Assembly: GCA_021811155.1 (NCBI GenBank)
Contig: JAJZPO010000011.1
Coordinates: forward strand, 1-49,042
Direction: 5' to 3'
Source of the DNA: Bacillota bacterium
GTDB taxonomy: Bacteria; Bacillota; Desulfitobacteriia; Desulfitobacteriales; JAJXUE01
DNA: 49,042 nucleotides
The translations under genes and the position numbers were made by a program. The number at the start of each line of letters is the position of its first letter. Positions within the stretch are counted from its first letter, which is position 1. Below are positions 24,807-33,840 of this stretch, piece by piece. The notes under the pieces are model-generated. The model was not told the origin of the DNA. It was given only the letters and a program-made list of their open reading frames with translations, and did not search any database.

Positions 24807-25952
24807 ATGAGAAAAGTCTATATTGTTGGCGCCGGCATGACGCCTTTCGGAAAGTTTCCCGACCGGCCTTATTACAATCTCGGCAAACAAGCGGCGCTGG
24901 AGGCTATTAAAGATGCCGCCATCGATCACCGGCAGATTCAAGCCGGTTTTGTAGGCAACGTCATGGCAGGCATGGTACCCGGCCAGAAGGTGTTCAAAGA
25001 ACTGGGTATGACCGGCATGCAAATTGTCAACGTGGAAAACGCCTGTTCCAGCGGCGCTACTGCCGTGAACCTGGGATATTGGGCCGTAGCCAGTGGGCAG
25101 TACGATGCGGTGATGGCAGTCGGTACCGAGAACTTGACCGGTAACCGCTCCGGCGGCACTGCCCTTGCCCCCGACCCGGACGACATTGAAGGTGTTCAGG
25201 GAGCGGTAATGCCTGGCATCTACGCCATGCGGGCCCGCCGTTATATGGAGGAGTATGGCATAACCCCAGAGGATTTGGCGCTGGTGGCGGTTAAGAATCA
25301 TAAACACGCCTCACTGAACCCGTATGCCCAATTCCGGAACTTGGTAACGGTGGAAGAAGTATTAGCTTCCCGGATGATAGCTGAGCCGTTTACTTTGCTG
25401 CAGTGCTGCCCGGTGGCGGACGGCGCTGCCGCAGTGGTGCTCTGTTCCGAAGAGAAGATGAGGGAACTGGGAGCCAAAGGTGTCCAAATCAATGCTTCAA
25501 TTTTGGTGTCAGGCAAATACAAGACCGAACCCGGCGACATGACAGTGCCGGAAATATCCGAGCGGGCGAGCCGCTTGGCTTACAGCATGGCCGGATTGGG
25601 ACCCGAAGACATTAATCTGGTTGAGTGCCATGATGCCTTTACCATTGCAGAAATTCTGTATTACGAGGTTTTGGGATTTTGCGGCAGGGGTGAAGGGGTT
25701 GGCTTGCTGCGGAGCGGGGCAGTGGAGTTGGGCGGCAAGGTCGTATTCAGTCCTCGCGGCGGCCTGATGTGCATGGGGCATCCGCTTGGCGCCACCGGGG
25801 TGGCCCAGATCGTAGAAGCCGTGTGGCAGCTGCGCGGGGAGGCGGGGGCCCGCCAAGTGCAGGGGGCCAAAGTGGCTATGACCCACGTGACAGGTGGGGG
25901 TGTGTCCGGCATGGACAACGCCGCCTGCGGGGTTCACATCCTGACAGTGTAA
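24807..25952 (+). CDS. bbsB: thiolase-like enzyme, BbsB-like benzoylsuccinyl-CoA thiolase
   Basis: This 381-residue protein belongs to the SCP-x/lipid-transfer type of thiolases. The nucleophilic Cys lies in VENACSSGATAV near residue 80; the catalytic His is in MGHPLGATG and a glycine-rich loop (VTGGGVSG) is near the end. A DUF35 partner directly upstream is typical for this type. Its proposed reaction is CoA-dependent cleavage of a 3-oxoacyl-CoA such as benzoylsuccinyl-CoA, the last step of the pathway. It starts at ATG 24807 behind GGAGGAG. Confidence 0.8.
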   Translation: MRKVYIVGAGMTPFGKFPDRPYYNLGKQAALEAIKDAAIDHRQIQAGFVGNVMAGMVPGQKVFKELGMTGMQIVNVENACSSGATAVNLGYWAVASGQYDAVMAVGTENLTGNRSGGTALAPDPDDIEGVQGAVMPGIYAMRARRYMEEYGITPEDLALVAVKNHKHASLNPYAQFRNLVTVEEVLASRMIAEPFTLLQCCPVADGAAAVVLCSEEKMRELGAKGVQINASILVSGKYKTEPGDMTVPEISERASRLAYSMAGLGPEDINLVECHDAFTIAEILYYEVLGFCGRGEGVGLLRSGAVELGGKVVFSPRGGLMCMGHPLGATGVAQIVEAVWQLRGEAGARQVQGAKVAMTHVTGGGVSGMDNAACGVHILTV

Positions 25953-25977
25953 AGACTCAGGAAAGGAGACCTGTGCG

Positions 25978-26733
25978 ATGTCAATCAGAAACAGGGTTGC
26001 TGTTGTGACCGGCTCAGGCAGCGGAATTGGCGAGGTTATTGCCAAGTCGTTGGCGCGGGAGGGAGCCAGGGTGGTTGTCAACGACGTCAACTCCGAACAG
26101 GCCGGGCGGGTGCAAGCTGACATAGTTAAGGCCGGGTACGAAGCCATAGCTGTGACTGCTGATGTCTCCAAACAGAGCCAGGTTCAGGATATGTTCAAGA
26201 CAGCTCAGACCGCCTTCGGCCGCGTTGACATTCTCGTTAACAATGCGGGCATCGCCAAGGACAGGGGGCTGATGAAGCTGTCCGAGGCAGACTGGGACAG
26301 CGTGATCGCTGTCAACCTTAAGGGGACGTTTCTCTGCAGCCAGGCGGCCGCAGCCTATATGCGCGAACAGAAGTACGGCAGAATCATCAATATTTCCTCC
26401 CGGGCCTGGTTGGGCTGGCCCGGCCAGGCTAATTACGCCGCTTCCAAAGGGGGAGTGGTCAGCCTGACGCGCACTCTGGCGCTTGAGCTGGCCAAATATG
26501 AGATTACCGTTAACTGTATTGCTCCGGGGATAATTGATACGCCGCTGTTCCACACCTTGCCGGAGGAGGCGGTTGCCAATTTAATGAGAGCGCAGCCCAT
26601 GGGAACGATTGGCAAAGCGGCAGATATCGCCTATGGTGCAGAGTTTTTCGCAGCGGATGAATCAAACTATGTTACCGGCCAGGTTATCTTTATTTGCGGC
26701 GGCAAGAGCGTGCTAAGTTCGCTGTCTGTGTAG
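25978..26733 (+). CDS. bbsC: short-chain dehydrogenase, BbsC-like
   Basis: This 251-residue SDR has the nucleotide-binding TGSGSGIG, the NNAG motif and the catalytic Ser (NISSRAW) with YAASK. With the next gene it matches BbsCD, the two-subunit NAD-dependent dehydrogenase that oxidises 2-(alpha-hydroxybenzyl)succinyl-CoA to the ketone. All catalytic residues are intact here. It begins at ATG 25978 behind AAAGGAG. An 83-base segment around the active site is nearly identical to the one in the next gene, although the rest of the two genes differ strongly. Confidence 0.8.
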   Translation: MSIRNRVAVVTGSGSGIGEVIAKSLAREGARVVVNDVNSEQAGRVQADIVKAGYEAIAVTADVSKQSQVQDMFKTAQTAFGRVDILVNNAGIAKDRGLMKLSEADWDSVIAVNLKGTFLCSQAAAAYMREQKYGRIINISSRAWLGWPGQANYAASKGGVVSLTRTLALELAKYEITVNCIAPGIIDTPLFHTLPEEAVANLMRAQPMGTIGKAADIAYGAEFFAADESNYVTGQVIFICGGKSVLSSLSV

Positions 26734-26766
26734 CGGCAAACAGGCTCGTAAAGGAGGGTATTTAAG

Positions 26767-27519
26767 GTGCGTTTTGACCAGCGTGTGGCGATGATAACCG
26801 GATCCGGCAGCGGCATCGGCGAAGGGATAGCCAAGACTTTGAGCGCGGCTGGAGTTAAAGTCGTGATTAATGATCTGGACGATCAGAAGATCGAGCGCGT
26901 TGTGGGCGAAATCAAAGCTGACGGAGGGACGGCAACCGGAATCAGGGCCGATGTCACAAAGCTTGACGAGGTCGAGGCAATGTACGCAAGCATTGTCCGG
27001 GAGTTTGGCCAAATCGATATTTTGGTGAACAATGCCGGCATCGCCCGTGACAAATCGATCAGGAAAATGAGCGAGGCAGATTGGGATGCGGTCATTGACG
27101 TCAATCTGAAAGGGGTTTTTCTTAACTGCAAGGTAGCCTCGGAGTACATGCGGGAGCGCAATTACGGCAGAATCATCAATATTTCGTCCCGGGCCTGGTT
27201 GGGCTGGCCCGGCCAGGCAAATTACGCCGCTTCCAAAGGGGGAGTAATCAGCCTCACCCGAACGCTGGCCCTGGAACTGGGCAAGAAGGGGATTACTGTA
27301 AACTGCATTGCCCCCGGCATCATTGAAACCGCTTTGTGGCACTCCCTGCCGGAAGACGCTAAAGCCAGGCTCCTCAAAGCCCAGCCAACCGGCAAGATTG
27401 GTTCACCCAAAGACATTGCCAACGCGGCAGCTTTCTTTGCAGCCGACGCAGCCGGTTATATTACCGGACAAACAATGTTTGTCTGCGGCGGCAAGAGCCT
27501 ATTTGCGAATCTGGGCTAA
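26767..27519 (+). CDS. bbsD: short-chain dehydrogenase, BbsD-like
   Basis: This 250-residue SDR is a tandem paralogue of the preceding gene with complete motifs: TGSGSGIG, NNAGIARD, catalytic Ser in NISSRAW and YAASK. It starts at GTG 26767, eight bases after GGAGGG, and lies 33 bases downstream of the first SDR. Two adjacent, diverged SDR genes at this place in the gene order are the hallmark of bbsC and bbsD. Which copy is the catalytic subunit cannot be settled from sequence; both look active. Confidence 0.8.
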   Translation: MRFDQRVAMITGSGSGIGEGIAKTLSAAGVKVVINDLDDQKIERVVGEIKADGGTATGIRADVTKLDEVEAMYASIVREFGQIDILVNNAGIARDKSIRKMSEADWDAVIDVNLKGVFLNCKVASEYMRERNYGRIINISSRAWLGWPGQANYAASKGGVISLTRTLALELGKKGITVNCIAPGIIETALWHSLPEDAKARLLKAQPTGKIGSPKDIANAAAFFAADAAGYITGQTMFVCGGKSLFANLG

Positions 27520-27553
27520 AGCCCGGATTCGCAGACGAAAGGGAAGTGCGACG

Positions 27554-28792
27554 ATGACAGAAGCCTCACACAGCCTCTTTGACAGTCTGCGAGTCCTGGA
27601 ACTGGCTGGGGAATTGGGCGCTTATACCGGCAAGCTGTTCGCCGACCTGGGCGCGGATGTGATCCGGATCGAACCGCTGGCCGGGGATCCGACCCGCCAA
27701 CGCCGGCCGTTCTTTCAAGCTGCCGCCGGCAGGGAAAACAGTCTTCGCTATCAATACTTAAATACCAACAAAAAGGCCATGGCCCTGGACTTGACGGACC
27801 CGGCAGCCGGCGAGATTTTGCGCAGGCTAATCAGGACGGCGGATTTATGCCTTGAAAGTTATCCGCCGGGGTATCTCGACCGGCTGGGATTGGGGTATGA
27901 GAACCTGAGCCAAATAAACCCGAGGCTGGTGCACACGGCCATTACGCCCTATGGGCAGTCCGGTCCGTACAAGGACTATCCCTACAGCGACCTGACAAGC
28001 TTGGCCATGGGTGGGATGCTGTACCTGGCGGGCATCGAAGCGGAGAAACCGGCCCGTGTACCGGATAATCAGTCGTTCTTTCAGGCCGATTTGTACGCTG
28101 CCTACGCCAGCATTGTGGCCCTTTATCACGCTGACGCAACGGAAGAGGGACAGTTTGTCGACGTTTCCATCCAGGAAAGCGTTACAACAGCTCTGGAAAA
28201 TGCAATTCAGACCTATGACCTGGAAGGGCGGATTCGCCGTGCAGCCGGTTCAGTGGAGGCGGGTTATGGCGCCTACGCCTGTCAAGACGGTTATGTGTAT
28301 GTTATGGCGGCTATGGGGCGCAATGCCTACCTGTGGGATCCTTTGGTCCAGTGGATGGCGGAGAAAAATATACCTGAGGCGGAAATTCTCGCAGAGGACA
28401 GATGGAAGGACCCGGAATACCGCAAGCTGGAAGAGGCCAAAACCACTTTTAAACGCATATTTGAGACATTTTCCAGGCAGTATCGCAAAGAAGAGCTGTA
28501 CGAGGAAAGCCAGAAGCGCAAGGTTGTGATCTACCCGGTCAATTCAGCCAAGGACGTGCTGGAAAACCCCCAACTGGCACACAGAAGCTTCTTTAAGCAC
28601 ATGTACGTGGCTTCTTTGGGCAGCAACCTCTGCTATCCGGGCGCTCCGTATGCTCTGGAAAAGATGGTTTGGCAGCTGAGGGCTCCGGCTCCCGTTTTTG
28701 GCCAGGACACAGCAGGAATCTTAGGGAATTTAGGGTATGGTCCGGAGGAGATCCAAGCCTTGGTGGAACGGGGTGTTGCTTATGTCAGGTAA
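27554..28792 (+). CDS. bbsE: class III CoA-transferase (CaiB/BaiF), BbsE-like subunit
   Basis: This 412-residue protein begins with the family's typical segment (LRVLELAGELGAYTGKLFADLGADVIRIEP) and has the conserved GYGAYACQDGYV loop. A candidate catalytic Asp lies in QADLYAAYAS near residue 180. With the next gene it would form the succinyl-CoA:benzylsuccinate CoA-transferase that activates the fumarate-addition product. It starts at ATG 27554 with AAAGGGAAG upstream, and its end overlaps the second transferase gene by 11 bases, typical of subunits of one complex. Confidence 0.8.
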   Translation: MTEASHSLFDSLRVLELAGELGAYTGKLFADLGADVIRIEPLAGDPTRQRRPFFQAAAGRENSLRYQYLNTNKKAMALDLTDPAAGEILRRLIRTADLCLESYPPGYLDRLGLGYENLSQINPRLVHTAITPYGQSGPYKDYPYSDLTSLAMGGMLYLAGIEAEKPARVPDNQSFFQADLYAAYASIVALYHADATEEGQFVDVSIQESVTTALENAIQTYDLEGRIRRAAGSVEAGYGAYACQDGYVYVMAAMGRNAYLWDPLVQWMAEKNIPEAEILAEDRWKDPEYRKLEEAKTTFKRIFETFSRQYRKEELYEESQKRKVVIYPVNSAKDVLENPQLAHRSFFKHMYVASLGSNLCYPGAPYALEKMVWQLRAPAPVFGQDTAGILGNLGYGPEEIQALVERGVAYVR

Positions 28793-30002
28793 ACTGCCTT
28801 TGGCTGGCATAAGAATTGCGGATTTTTCCTGGGTGGGGGCAGGGCCGATTACTACCCGTTTGCTGGCCGAATTCGGAGCGGAAGTTATCAGGCTGGAGTC
28901 GCAAAAGAGACCGGAAATTCTCAGGTTGACGGGACCTTATAAGGACGGGATTGCCGGGATTGAACGCAGCGGTTATTACAGCGTGCGGAATCCAAACAAA
29001 AAGAGCATTGACATTGACATGAACCATCCCAAGGCCAGGGACCTGGCGGTGAAGCTGATTCAGCAGAGCGACATCGTGATCAATAATTTTACCCTGGGAA
29101 CTATGGAAAAATGGCATCTCGGTTACGAAGAAGTCAAACAGATCAAACCGGATATTATTTATGTCACCATGCCGATTCAAGGCTCCACCGGGCCGCATCG
29201 CAATTACATGGGTTTTGGGGCCACCATGAATGCCCTGGTGGGAATTAATCATCTGAGCGGCTTCCCGGACAAGGAACCTTTCGGTAGCGGGACCAATTAT
29301 CCGGATCATGTTCCCAATCCGACCCATACTGCGTTTGCCATTATTGCCGCACTATGGCATCGCAGAAGAACAGGGGAAGGACAGGCAATCGAAGTAGCGC
29401 AGACTGAGGTGGCCTTAAATGTCCTGCCCACGGCCATTATGGATTATGCTGCCAACAACCGGATTGAGGCGCGAATTGGCAACAGAGATCTCAATGCGGC
29501 TCCTCATGGAGTGTATCAAACGCTCGGCAGCAGGCGGTGGATCGCCATCGCTATTTTCACTGACACTGAGTGGGCGGCGCTGACAGAGGTCATGGGCCAT
29601 CCGGCTTGGACGGAGGATCACAGGTTTGCCACCCTCACCGGACGCTTGGAGCACCAGGACGAACTGGATAGGTTGATCGAGAACTGGACCAGTCAACAAG
29701 AACCGTATCATCTCATGGAGAGATTGGCAGGGGCCGGCATCCGGGCCGGAGTTGTCCAGAACGCCAAGGATCTCCTGGAGGATCCCCACCTCCACGCGCG
29801 CGGCTTTTGGATCTACCTCAATCACCCGGAGATGCGCCGACATGTGTATAATAACTCTCCGTTTCGGCTCTCCAGGACGCCGACGCAAATAAGCACACCG
29901 GCGCCTTTGCTGGGGCAGCACACGGATGAAGTGTTGCGGGATGTTCTGGGCTTGAGTCAAAGGGAAATTGACCAACTCAGGCAAGAAAGGGTAATCGGCT
30001 GA
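28782..30002 (+). CDS. bbsF: class III CoA-transferase (CaiB/BaiF), BbsF-like subunit
   Basis: This 406-residue protein is the second CaiB/BaiF-type subunit, with the segment IRIADFSWVGAGPITTRLLAEF and a candidate catalytic Asp in YPDHVPNPT. It is clearly diverged from its neighbour, as BbsE and BbsF are from each other, which argues for a heteromeric enzyme rather than a simple duplication. Its ATG lies inside the end of the preceding gene. Order alone decides which is called E or F. Confidence 0.8.
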   Translation: MSGKLPLAGIRIADFSWVGAGPITTRLLAEFGAEVIRLESQKRPEILRLTGPYKDGIAGIERSGYYSVRNPNKKSIDIDMNHPKARDLAVKLIQQSDIVINNFTLGTMEKWHLGYEEVKQIKPDIIYVTMPIQGSTGPHRNYMGFGATMNALVGINHLSGFPDKEPFGSGTNYPDHVPNPTHTAFAIIAALWHRRRTGEGQAIEVAQTEVALNVLPTAIMDYAANNRIEARIGNRDLNAAPHGVYQTLGSRRWIAIAIFTDTEWAALTEVMGHPAWTEDHRFATLTGRLEHQDELDRLIENWTSQQEPYHLMERLAGAGIRAGVVQNAKDLLEDPHLHARGFWIYLNHPEMRRHVYNNSPFRLSRTPTQISTPAPLLGQHTDEVLRDVLGLSQREIDQLRQERVIG

Positions 30003-30027
30003 GACCGGCCGCGAGAGAGGGATAGCT

Positions 30028-31227
30028 ATGGACTTTTCCTTACCTGAAGAGCTCCTCCAGCTCAAAGCGATGGTGCGAAAATTTACCGAACATGAGTTGT
30101 TCCCTTTGGAGAAAACCGTGATCGAGCGGGAAGCCGGCAGAGGTCTTACTGATCTGCCGGCATTACCTCCCGAAGACGAGACAAGGCTCATGCAGCGGAC
30201 AGCAGAACTAGGGCTCTGGGGCCTTGACGTTCCGGCACAGTTTGGAGGGCAAGGTCTGGGCGCTTTAGCCAAAACGGTGGTTGTGGAAGAGCTGAACAGG
30301 TCGATCGTGCCTTTCACCCTGCCGCCGGATGCTCCGAATCTGAATTTCCTGTTAGAAGCCTGCAGCGAGGAGCAGTTCGAAAAGTATTTGATTCCGTATG
30401 CCAAGGGAGAAAAACTGTCCGCCTTGGCGCTCACTGAACCCAATGCCGGGTCCGACGCGGGAGCCATCCAGATGAGAGCTGACTTCATTGACGGACACTG
30501 GCTATTGAACGGCAGCAAAATGTTTATCAGTTACGCCCGGAAGGTAGATTTCTTTATTGTAATAGCGGTGTCGGATCGGCAAAAGGGCAAACGCGGCGGA
30601 TTCACTGCATTTCTGGTTGATCAGGGCGCTCCGGGACTGCACATTATGCGCAATGTCAACACCATAGGCGAAATGCTGACTTATGAGCTCGTTTTCGAAG
30701 ATCTTGAACTGGACCCGGGGCAAGTCCTGGGCGAGCCGGGTCAGGCTTTCATACCGCTGCAAAACCGCTTAGGAGTTAGGCGCCTGGAACTGGCGGCACG
30801 ATGCTTGGGGTATGCGGACAGGCTGATTCACCTGATGATTGAGCAAGCCAACGTCAGGCAGACCTTCGGCAAGCCCTTGGCAGACAGGCAAGCGGTGCAG
30901 TGGTGGATATCCGATTCATTGATGGAGCTGCATGCGGCTCGCCTGATGACCTATCATGCCGCCTGGAAGGCGGACCAGGGCGCCAGGGATCTGCGCCAGG
31001 AAGCTGCCATGGTTAAAGTGTTCGCCACAGAAATGCTTGCCAAAGTTGCCGACCGGGCTATTCAGGTTCACGGTGGGATGGGGCTCAGCAAGGAACTGCC
31101 AATTGAATACATTTACCGGCTGGCGCGAATTTTCCGGATTGTCGAAGGTCCCTCAGAAATCCACAGGTGGCTGTTAGCAAGGGAAACTTTCAAGCAAGGG
31201 AAACCCTATGACATGTTCCGGCTATAA
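30028..31227 (+). CDS. bbsG: acyl-CoA dehydrogenase, BbsG-like
   Basis: This 399-residue flavoenzyme has the family signatures ALTEPNAGSDAG (FAD/substrate contact) and QVHGGMGLSKELP. The catalytic base Glu sits in IVEGPSEIHRW near the C-terminus. In the bbs pathway it oxidises (R)-benzylsuccinyl-CoA to (E)-phenylitaconyl-CoA. The start is ATG 30028 behind GAGAGGG. Electron-transfer flavoprotein genes, its usual partner, are not in the window. Confidence 0.82.
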   Translation: MDFSLPEELLQLKAMVRKFTEHELFPLEKTVIEREAGRGLTDLPALPPEDETRLMQRTAELGLWGLDVPAQFGGQGLGALAKTVVVEELNRSIVPFTLPPDAPNLNFLLEACSEEQFEKYLIPYAKGEKLSALALTEPNAGSDAGAIQMRADFIDGHWLLNGSKMFISYARKVDFFIVIAVSDRQKGKRGGFTAFLVDQGAPGLHIMRNVNTIGEMLTYELVFEDLELDPGQVLGEPGQAFIPLQNRLGVRRLELAARCLGYADRLIHLMIEQANVRQTFGKPLADRQAVQWWISDSLMELHAARLMTYHAAWKADQGARDLRQEAAMVKVFATEMLAKVADRAIQVHGGMGLSKELPIEYIYRLARIFRIVEGPSEIHRWLLARETFKQGKPYDMFRL

Positions 31228-31248
31228 CCAGAAGGGAGAAGGTTATTT

Positions 31249-32016
31249 ATGGGTGTTTTGTTCAGCAAAGAAGGTCATGTGGCTTATGTTACGTTAAACA
31301 GGCCCGAGGCGCTGAATGCCTTGGACCCGGAGTCGTGGCAAGAACTGCATCAGATTTGGCGGGGAATCAGGGAAGACCGGGAAATCCGGGTAACTGTTCT
31401 CACCGGCGCCGGTGACCGCGCTTTTTGCACCGGCTCAGATCTGAAAAAGACGCTGTCCCCCCAAGAAAGTCTGGCGTCGACTTATTTTGATGAAGAGAAT
31501 TTGTTGGCCCCCATGGAAATGTGGAAGCCGATAGTTTGCGCCATCAACGGCTACGCCATAGGGGGCGGCCTGGAAATGGCTCTTGCCTGTGACATCCGCA
31601 TTGCATCTACACAAGCCAGTTTTGGCTTGTCCGAAGTAAAGGTTGGCAGCCTGCCGGGTTTGGGGGGGACGCAGCGCTTGGTACGTGCTATTCCCAGGGC
31701 AATTGCCATGAAGATGCTTTTGACCGGGGACAGGATCGATGCCCAGGAGGCTTATCGCATTGGACTGATAAGCGACATGGTTGAACCTGATGCGCTGATG
31801 GACAAAGCTAAAGAGATTGCAGCCAAGATTGCCGGAAATGCTCCTCTTTCTGTCAAGGCGGCCAAACAAGCGGTCGTTGTGGGATCGGATCTCCCGGTCA
31901 AGCAGGGCTCAACTCTCGAAAACCTGTTATGGGGACTGTTGCGTGATACTGAAGACCGTATTGAAGGCAGGAGAGCTTTCGCAGAAAAGAGAGCTCCAGA
32001 GTACAAGGGAAAATAA
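31249..32016 (+). CDS. bbsH: enoyl-CoA hydratase/crotonase family, BbsH-like
   Basis: This 255-residue crotonase has both oxyanion-hole segments (CTGSDL and AIGGGLEMALACDIRIA) and the first catalytic Glu in SEVKVGSLPG. The second catalytic Glu of classical hydratases (E in AMEMVLTGDRI) is Lys here (AMKMLLTGDRI). In the bbs pathway the enzyme hydrates phenylitaconyl-CoA. The missing Glu could reflect a different hydration geometry or another reaction. The ATG at 31249 follows GGGAGAAGG. It is the last gene of the eight-gene set. Confidence 0.8.
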   Translation: MGVLFSKEGHVAYVTLNRPEALNALDPESWQELHQIWRGIREDREIRVTVLTGAGDRAFCTGSDLKKTLSPQESLASTYFDEENLLAPMEMWKPIVCAINGYAIGGGLEMALACDIRIASTQASFGLSEVKVGSLPGLGGTQRLVRAIPRAIAMKMLLTGDRIDAQEAYRIGLISDMVEPDALMDKAKEIAAKIAGNAPLSVKAAKQAVVVGSDLPVKQGSTLENLLWGLLRDTEDRIEGRRAFAEKRAPEYKGK

Positions 32017-32319
32017 TCCTTTCTCAGCAGCGTTAAGGCAAGCAAATCACCGGTTGGAGCCCCAACCCACAGCCGGTTAAAACTATCCAAGCGCCGACTG
32101 ATTAAATGGAGAATGGGGCCAAGTTTAAGCAAAAGTCAGAAAATTAGGAAAATATCAGGACCGAGTTTTCCCGTTGCTTATGAACATGGGGTCCTGCAGG
32201 AAGGGAGGGAGCGCTTTGAGAACCTGATAACAGGGCATACGCACTTCTCTGCGGTGCAATTGCCGGAGTCACAGGACAGCCAGAGTCACAAAGGACAGGT
32301 TGAAGAAAGGGGTTAGAAC
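32017..32319. other. gap between the bbs-like operon and the MFS gene
   Basis: About 300 bases without a convincing gene. There is a short hairpin, GGTTGG-AGCC-CCAACC (32052-32067), without a T run, and an open frame of 67 codons from 32113 that resembles nothing known and is rich in Ser/Gln. No terminator and no sigma-54 promoter were seen, so the MFS gene may be read from the bbs-like transcript or from an unrecognised promoter here. Confidence 0.5.
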
Positions 32320-33678
32320 ATGAGTCAAGTATCCATTGGCGCACGGCTTAATCGTTTGCCGGTTACAAGAACCCATAAGTTCCTGATAGCTGCAACAGGC
32401 CTAGGCACTTTTTTCGAAATGTATGATATTCTGCTTGCAGCTACCCTGGCAATGGTTCTGACAAAGGAATTTCATCTAAGCGCCGTTACATTGCCGCTGG
32501 TGATGGGTTCGGGTTTCCTGGGCATGTTCATTGGTTGCCTCGTGTTGGGCAGCCTGGGTGACCGCAGAGGACGCAGGTCGCTGTTTATGATTTCCCTGGC
32601 GGTTTACTCTGTATTTACCTTAATTGGCGCTTTCAGCGTCAGCGCTTCCATGCTGATTGTCTCGCGTTTTATCGCGGGGATCGGCTTGGGGGTGGAGTTC
32701 CCGGTCGTTGATACTTACCTGGGCGATATGCTCCCGGCGCGCTACCGTGGGGTGGGAACAGCCGTGGCGCTGACGATCGGTACCTGCGGCTATTCGACTG
32801 TCGGTTTTCTGTCGCGGGTGTTGGTGCCCGCTCATCCTCTGGGCTGGGACGGCTGGCGCTGGTTGTTTGTGCTTGGTTCTTTAGGCGCGGTTATTGTGTG
32901 GACTATGCGCAGGCACCTGCCGGAGTCTTCGAGGTGGCTGGAATCTGTTGGCCGGGTTGACGAGGCAGAGGCAATCACCAGGAAAATGGAAGAGGAAGCG
33001 CTGGCAAAGCTGGGCGGGCGTCCGCTGCCGACACCTTCCAGCGAGGAAGCGGTGGTTGCCAGGAAGCTGCCCTGGACCTATATGTTCCACCGTACCTACA
33101 GGGGCAGGGTTGCGGTTCTCTGGATCCTGGAAATCTTTCAGACGGCGGGTTTCTACGGCTTTGCTACCATGGTGCCAATGGTATTAGTGGCAAAGGGGTT
33201 TTCCATAGTAAACTCATTACTTTATACCGGACTGTCTTTTCTCGGTTACCCGGTAGGCGGAATTATCGCGACTGCGCTGGCGGAGAGAATTCAGCGCAAG
33301 TGGTTAATTGTCGGCAGCACCTTCATTATAGGACTCTTCGGCATGCTTCTCGCCTTTGCAAACTCAACCGTGCCGATTGTAATCTATGCTTTCATAGTGG
33401 TAGTTGCGGGTTCGGGGTTAGGAACCGGACTTCATATTTTCCAGGCTGAAATTTTCCCGACTGCTATAAGGTCAACAGCCACAAGTGTTTCTTATGGTCT
33501 TAGCCGCTTGGCCGCCGGAGCCCTGCCGTTCATTCTCGTACCGCTGCTCAAAAGCCGTGGGCCTGTCGCCATGCTGACCGCGATAACCATTTCAATGCTG
33601 ATAGTCATTCTTGATATTGGCATTTTTGCACCGAAGACGACCGGCCGGGCACTCGAATCACTGAATGTGGTAGATTAG
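32320..33678 (+). CDS. MFS transporter, aromatic-acid/organic-acid symporter type
   Basis: This 452-residue protein has 12 hydrophobic segments and the MFS loop motif GSLGDRRGRRSLF between helices 2 and 3. The helix 4-5 region reads IAGIGLGVEFPVVDTYLGDMLP and the helix 6-7 loop begins LPESSRWL, as in the sugar/aromatic-acid:proton symporter branch. It starts at ATG 32320 with AAAGGGG before it. Its place after the bbs-like genes suggests uptake or efflux of an aromatic acid or succinate adduct, but the exact substrate is unknown. A terminator follows. Confidence 0.82.
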   Translation: MSQVSIGARLNRLPVTRTHKFLIAATGLGTFFEMYDILLAATLAMVLTKEFHLSAVTLPLVMGSGFLGMFIGCLVLGSLGDRRGRRSLFMISLAVYSVFTLIGAFSVSASMLIVSRFIAGIGLGVEFPVVDTYLGDMLPARYRGVGTAVALTIGTCGYSTVGFLSRVLVPAHPLGWDGWRWLFVLGSLGAVIVWTMRRHLPESSRWLESVGRVDEAEAITRKMEEEALAKLGGRPLPTPSSEEAVVARKLPWTYMFHRTYRGRVAVLWILEIFQTAGFYGFATMVPMVLVAKGFSIVNSLLYTGLSFLGYPVGGIIATALAERIQRKWLIVGSTFIIGLFGMLLAFANSTVPIVIYAFIVVVAGSGLGTGLHIFQAEIFPTAIRSTATSVSYGLSRLAAGALPFILVPLLKSRGPVAMLTAITISMLIVILDIGIFAPKTTGRALESLNVVD

Positions 33679-33714
33679 ACTGAAAATTTCTGAGACAAAT
33701 TGAGTTTGCCTAAG

Positions 33715-33757
33715 GCATCCTGGGAATTGAGCTCCCCAGGGTGCTATTCTTTTTTTC
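33715..33757 (+). terminator. intrinsic terminator after the MFS gene
   Basis: GCATCCTGGGA (33715-33725) pairs with TCCCCAGGGTGC (33733-33744), and a stretch of about nine T follows after a short ATTC. It ends the aromatic-hydrocarbon module. Confidence 0.8.
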
Positions 33758-33840
33758 ACATAAAACTCTTATCTGCATAGTCAGCGTCGGATGAGAGCGG
33801 TCGTAAGCTGAAGGATGAGAATTCTCGGCGCTAATGCCGC

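Noticed and set aside
32113-32316. Open frame of 67 codons between the crotonase and MFS genes
   Set aside because: Weak ribosome site, low-complexity composition and no family likeness; kept only as part of the gap description.
18922-33678. Bile-acid 7-dehydroxylation (bai) operon, since it shares CoA-transferase, SDR and OYE families
   Set aside because: Two CoA-transferase subunits, a DUF35-thiolase pair, paired SDRs and an acyl-CoA dehydrogenase in bbs order fit benzylsuccinate-type beta-oxidation instead.
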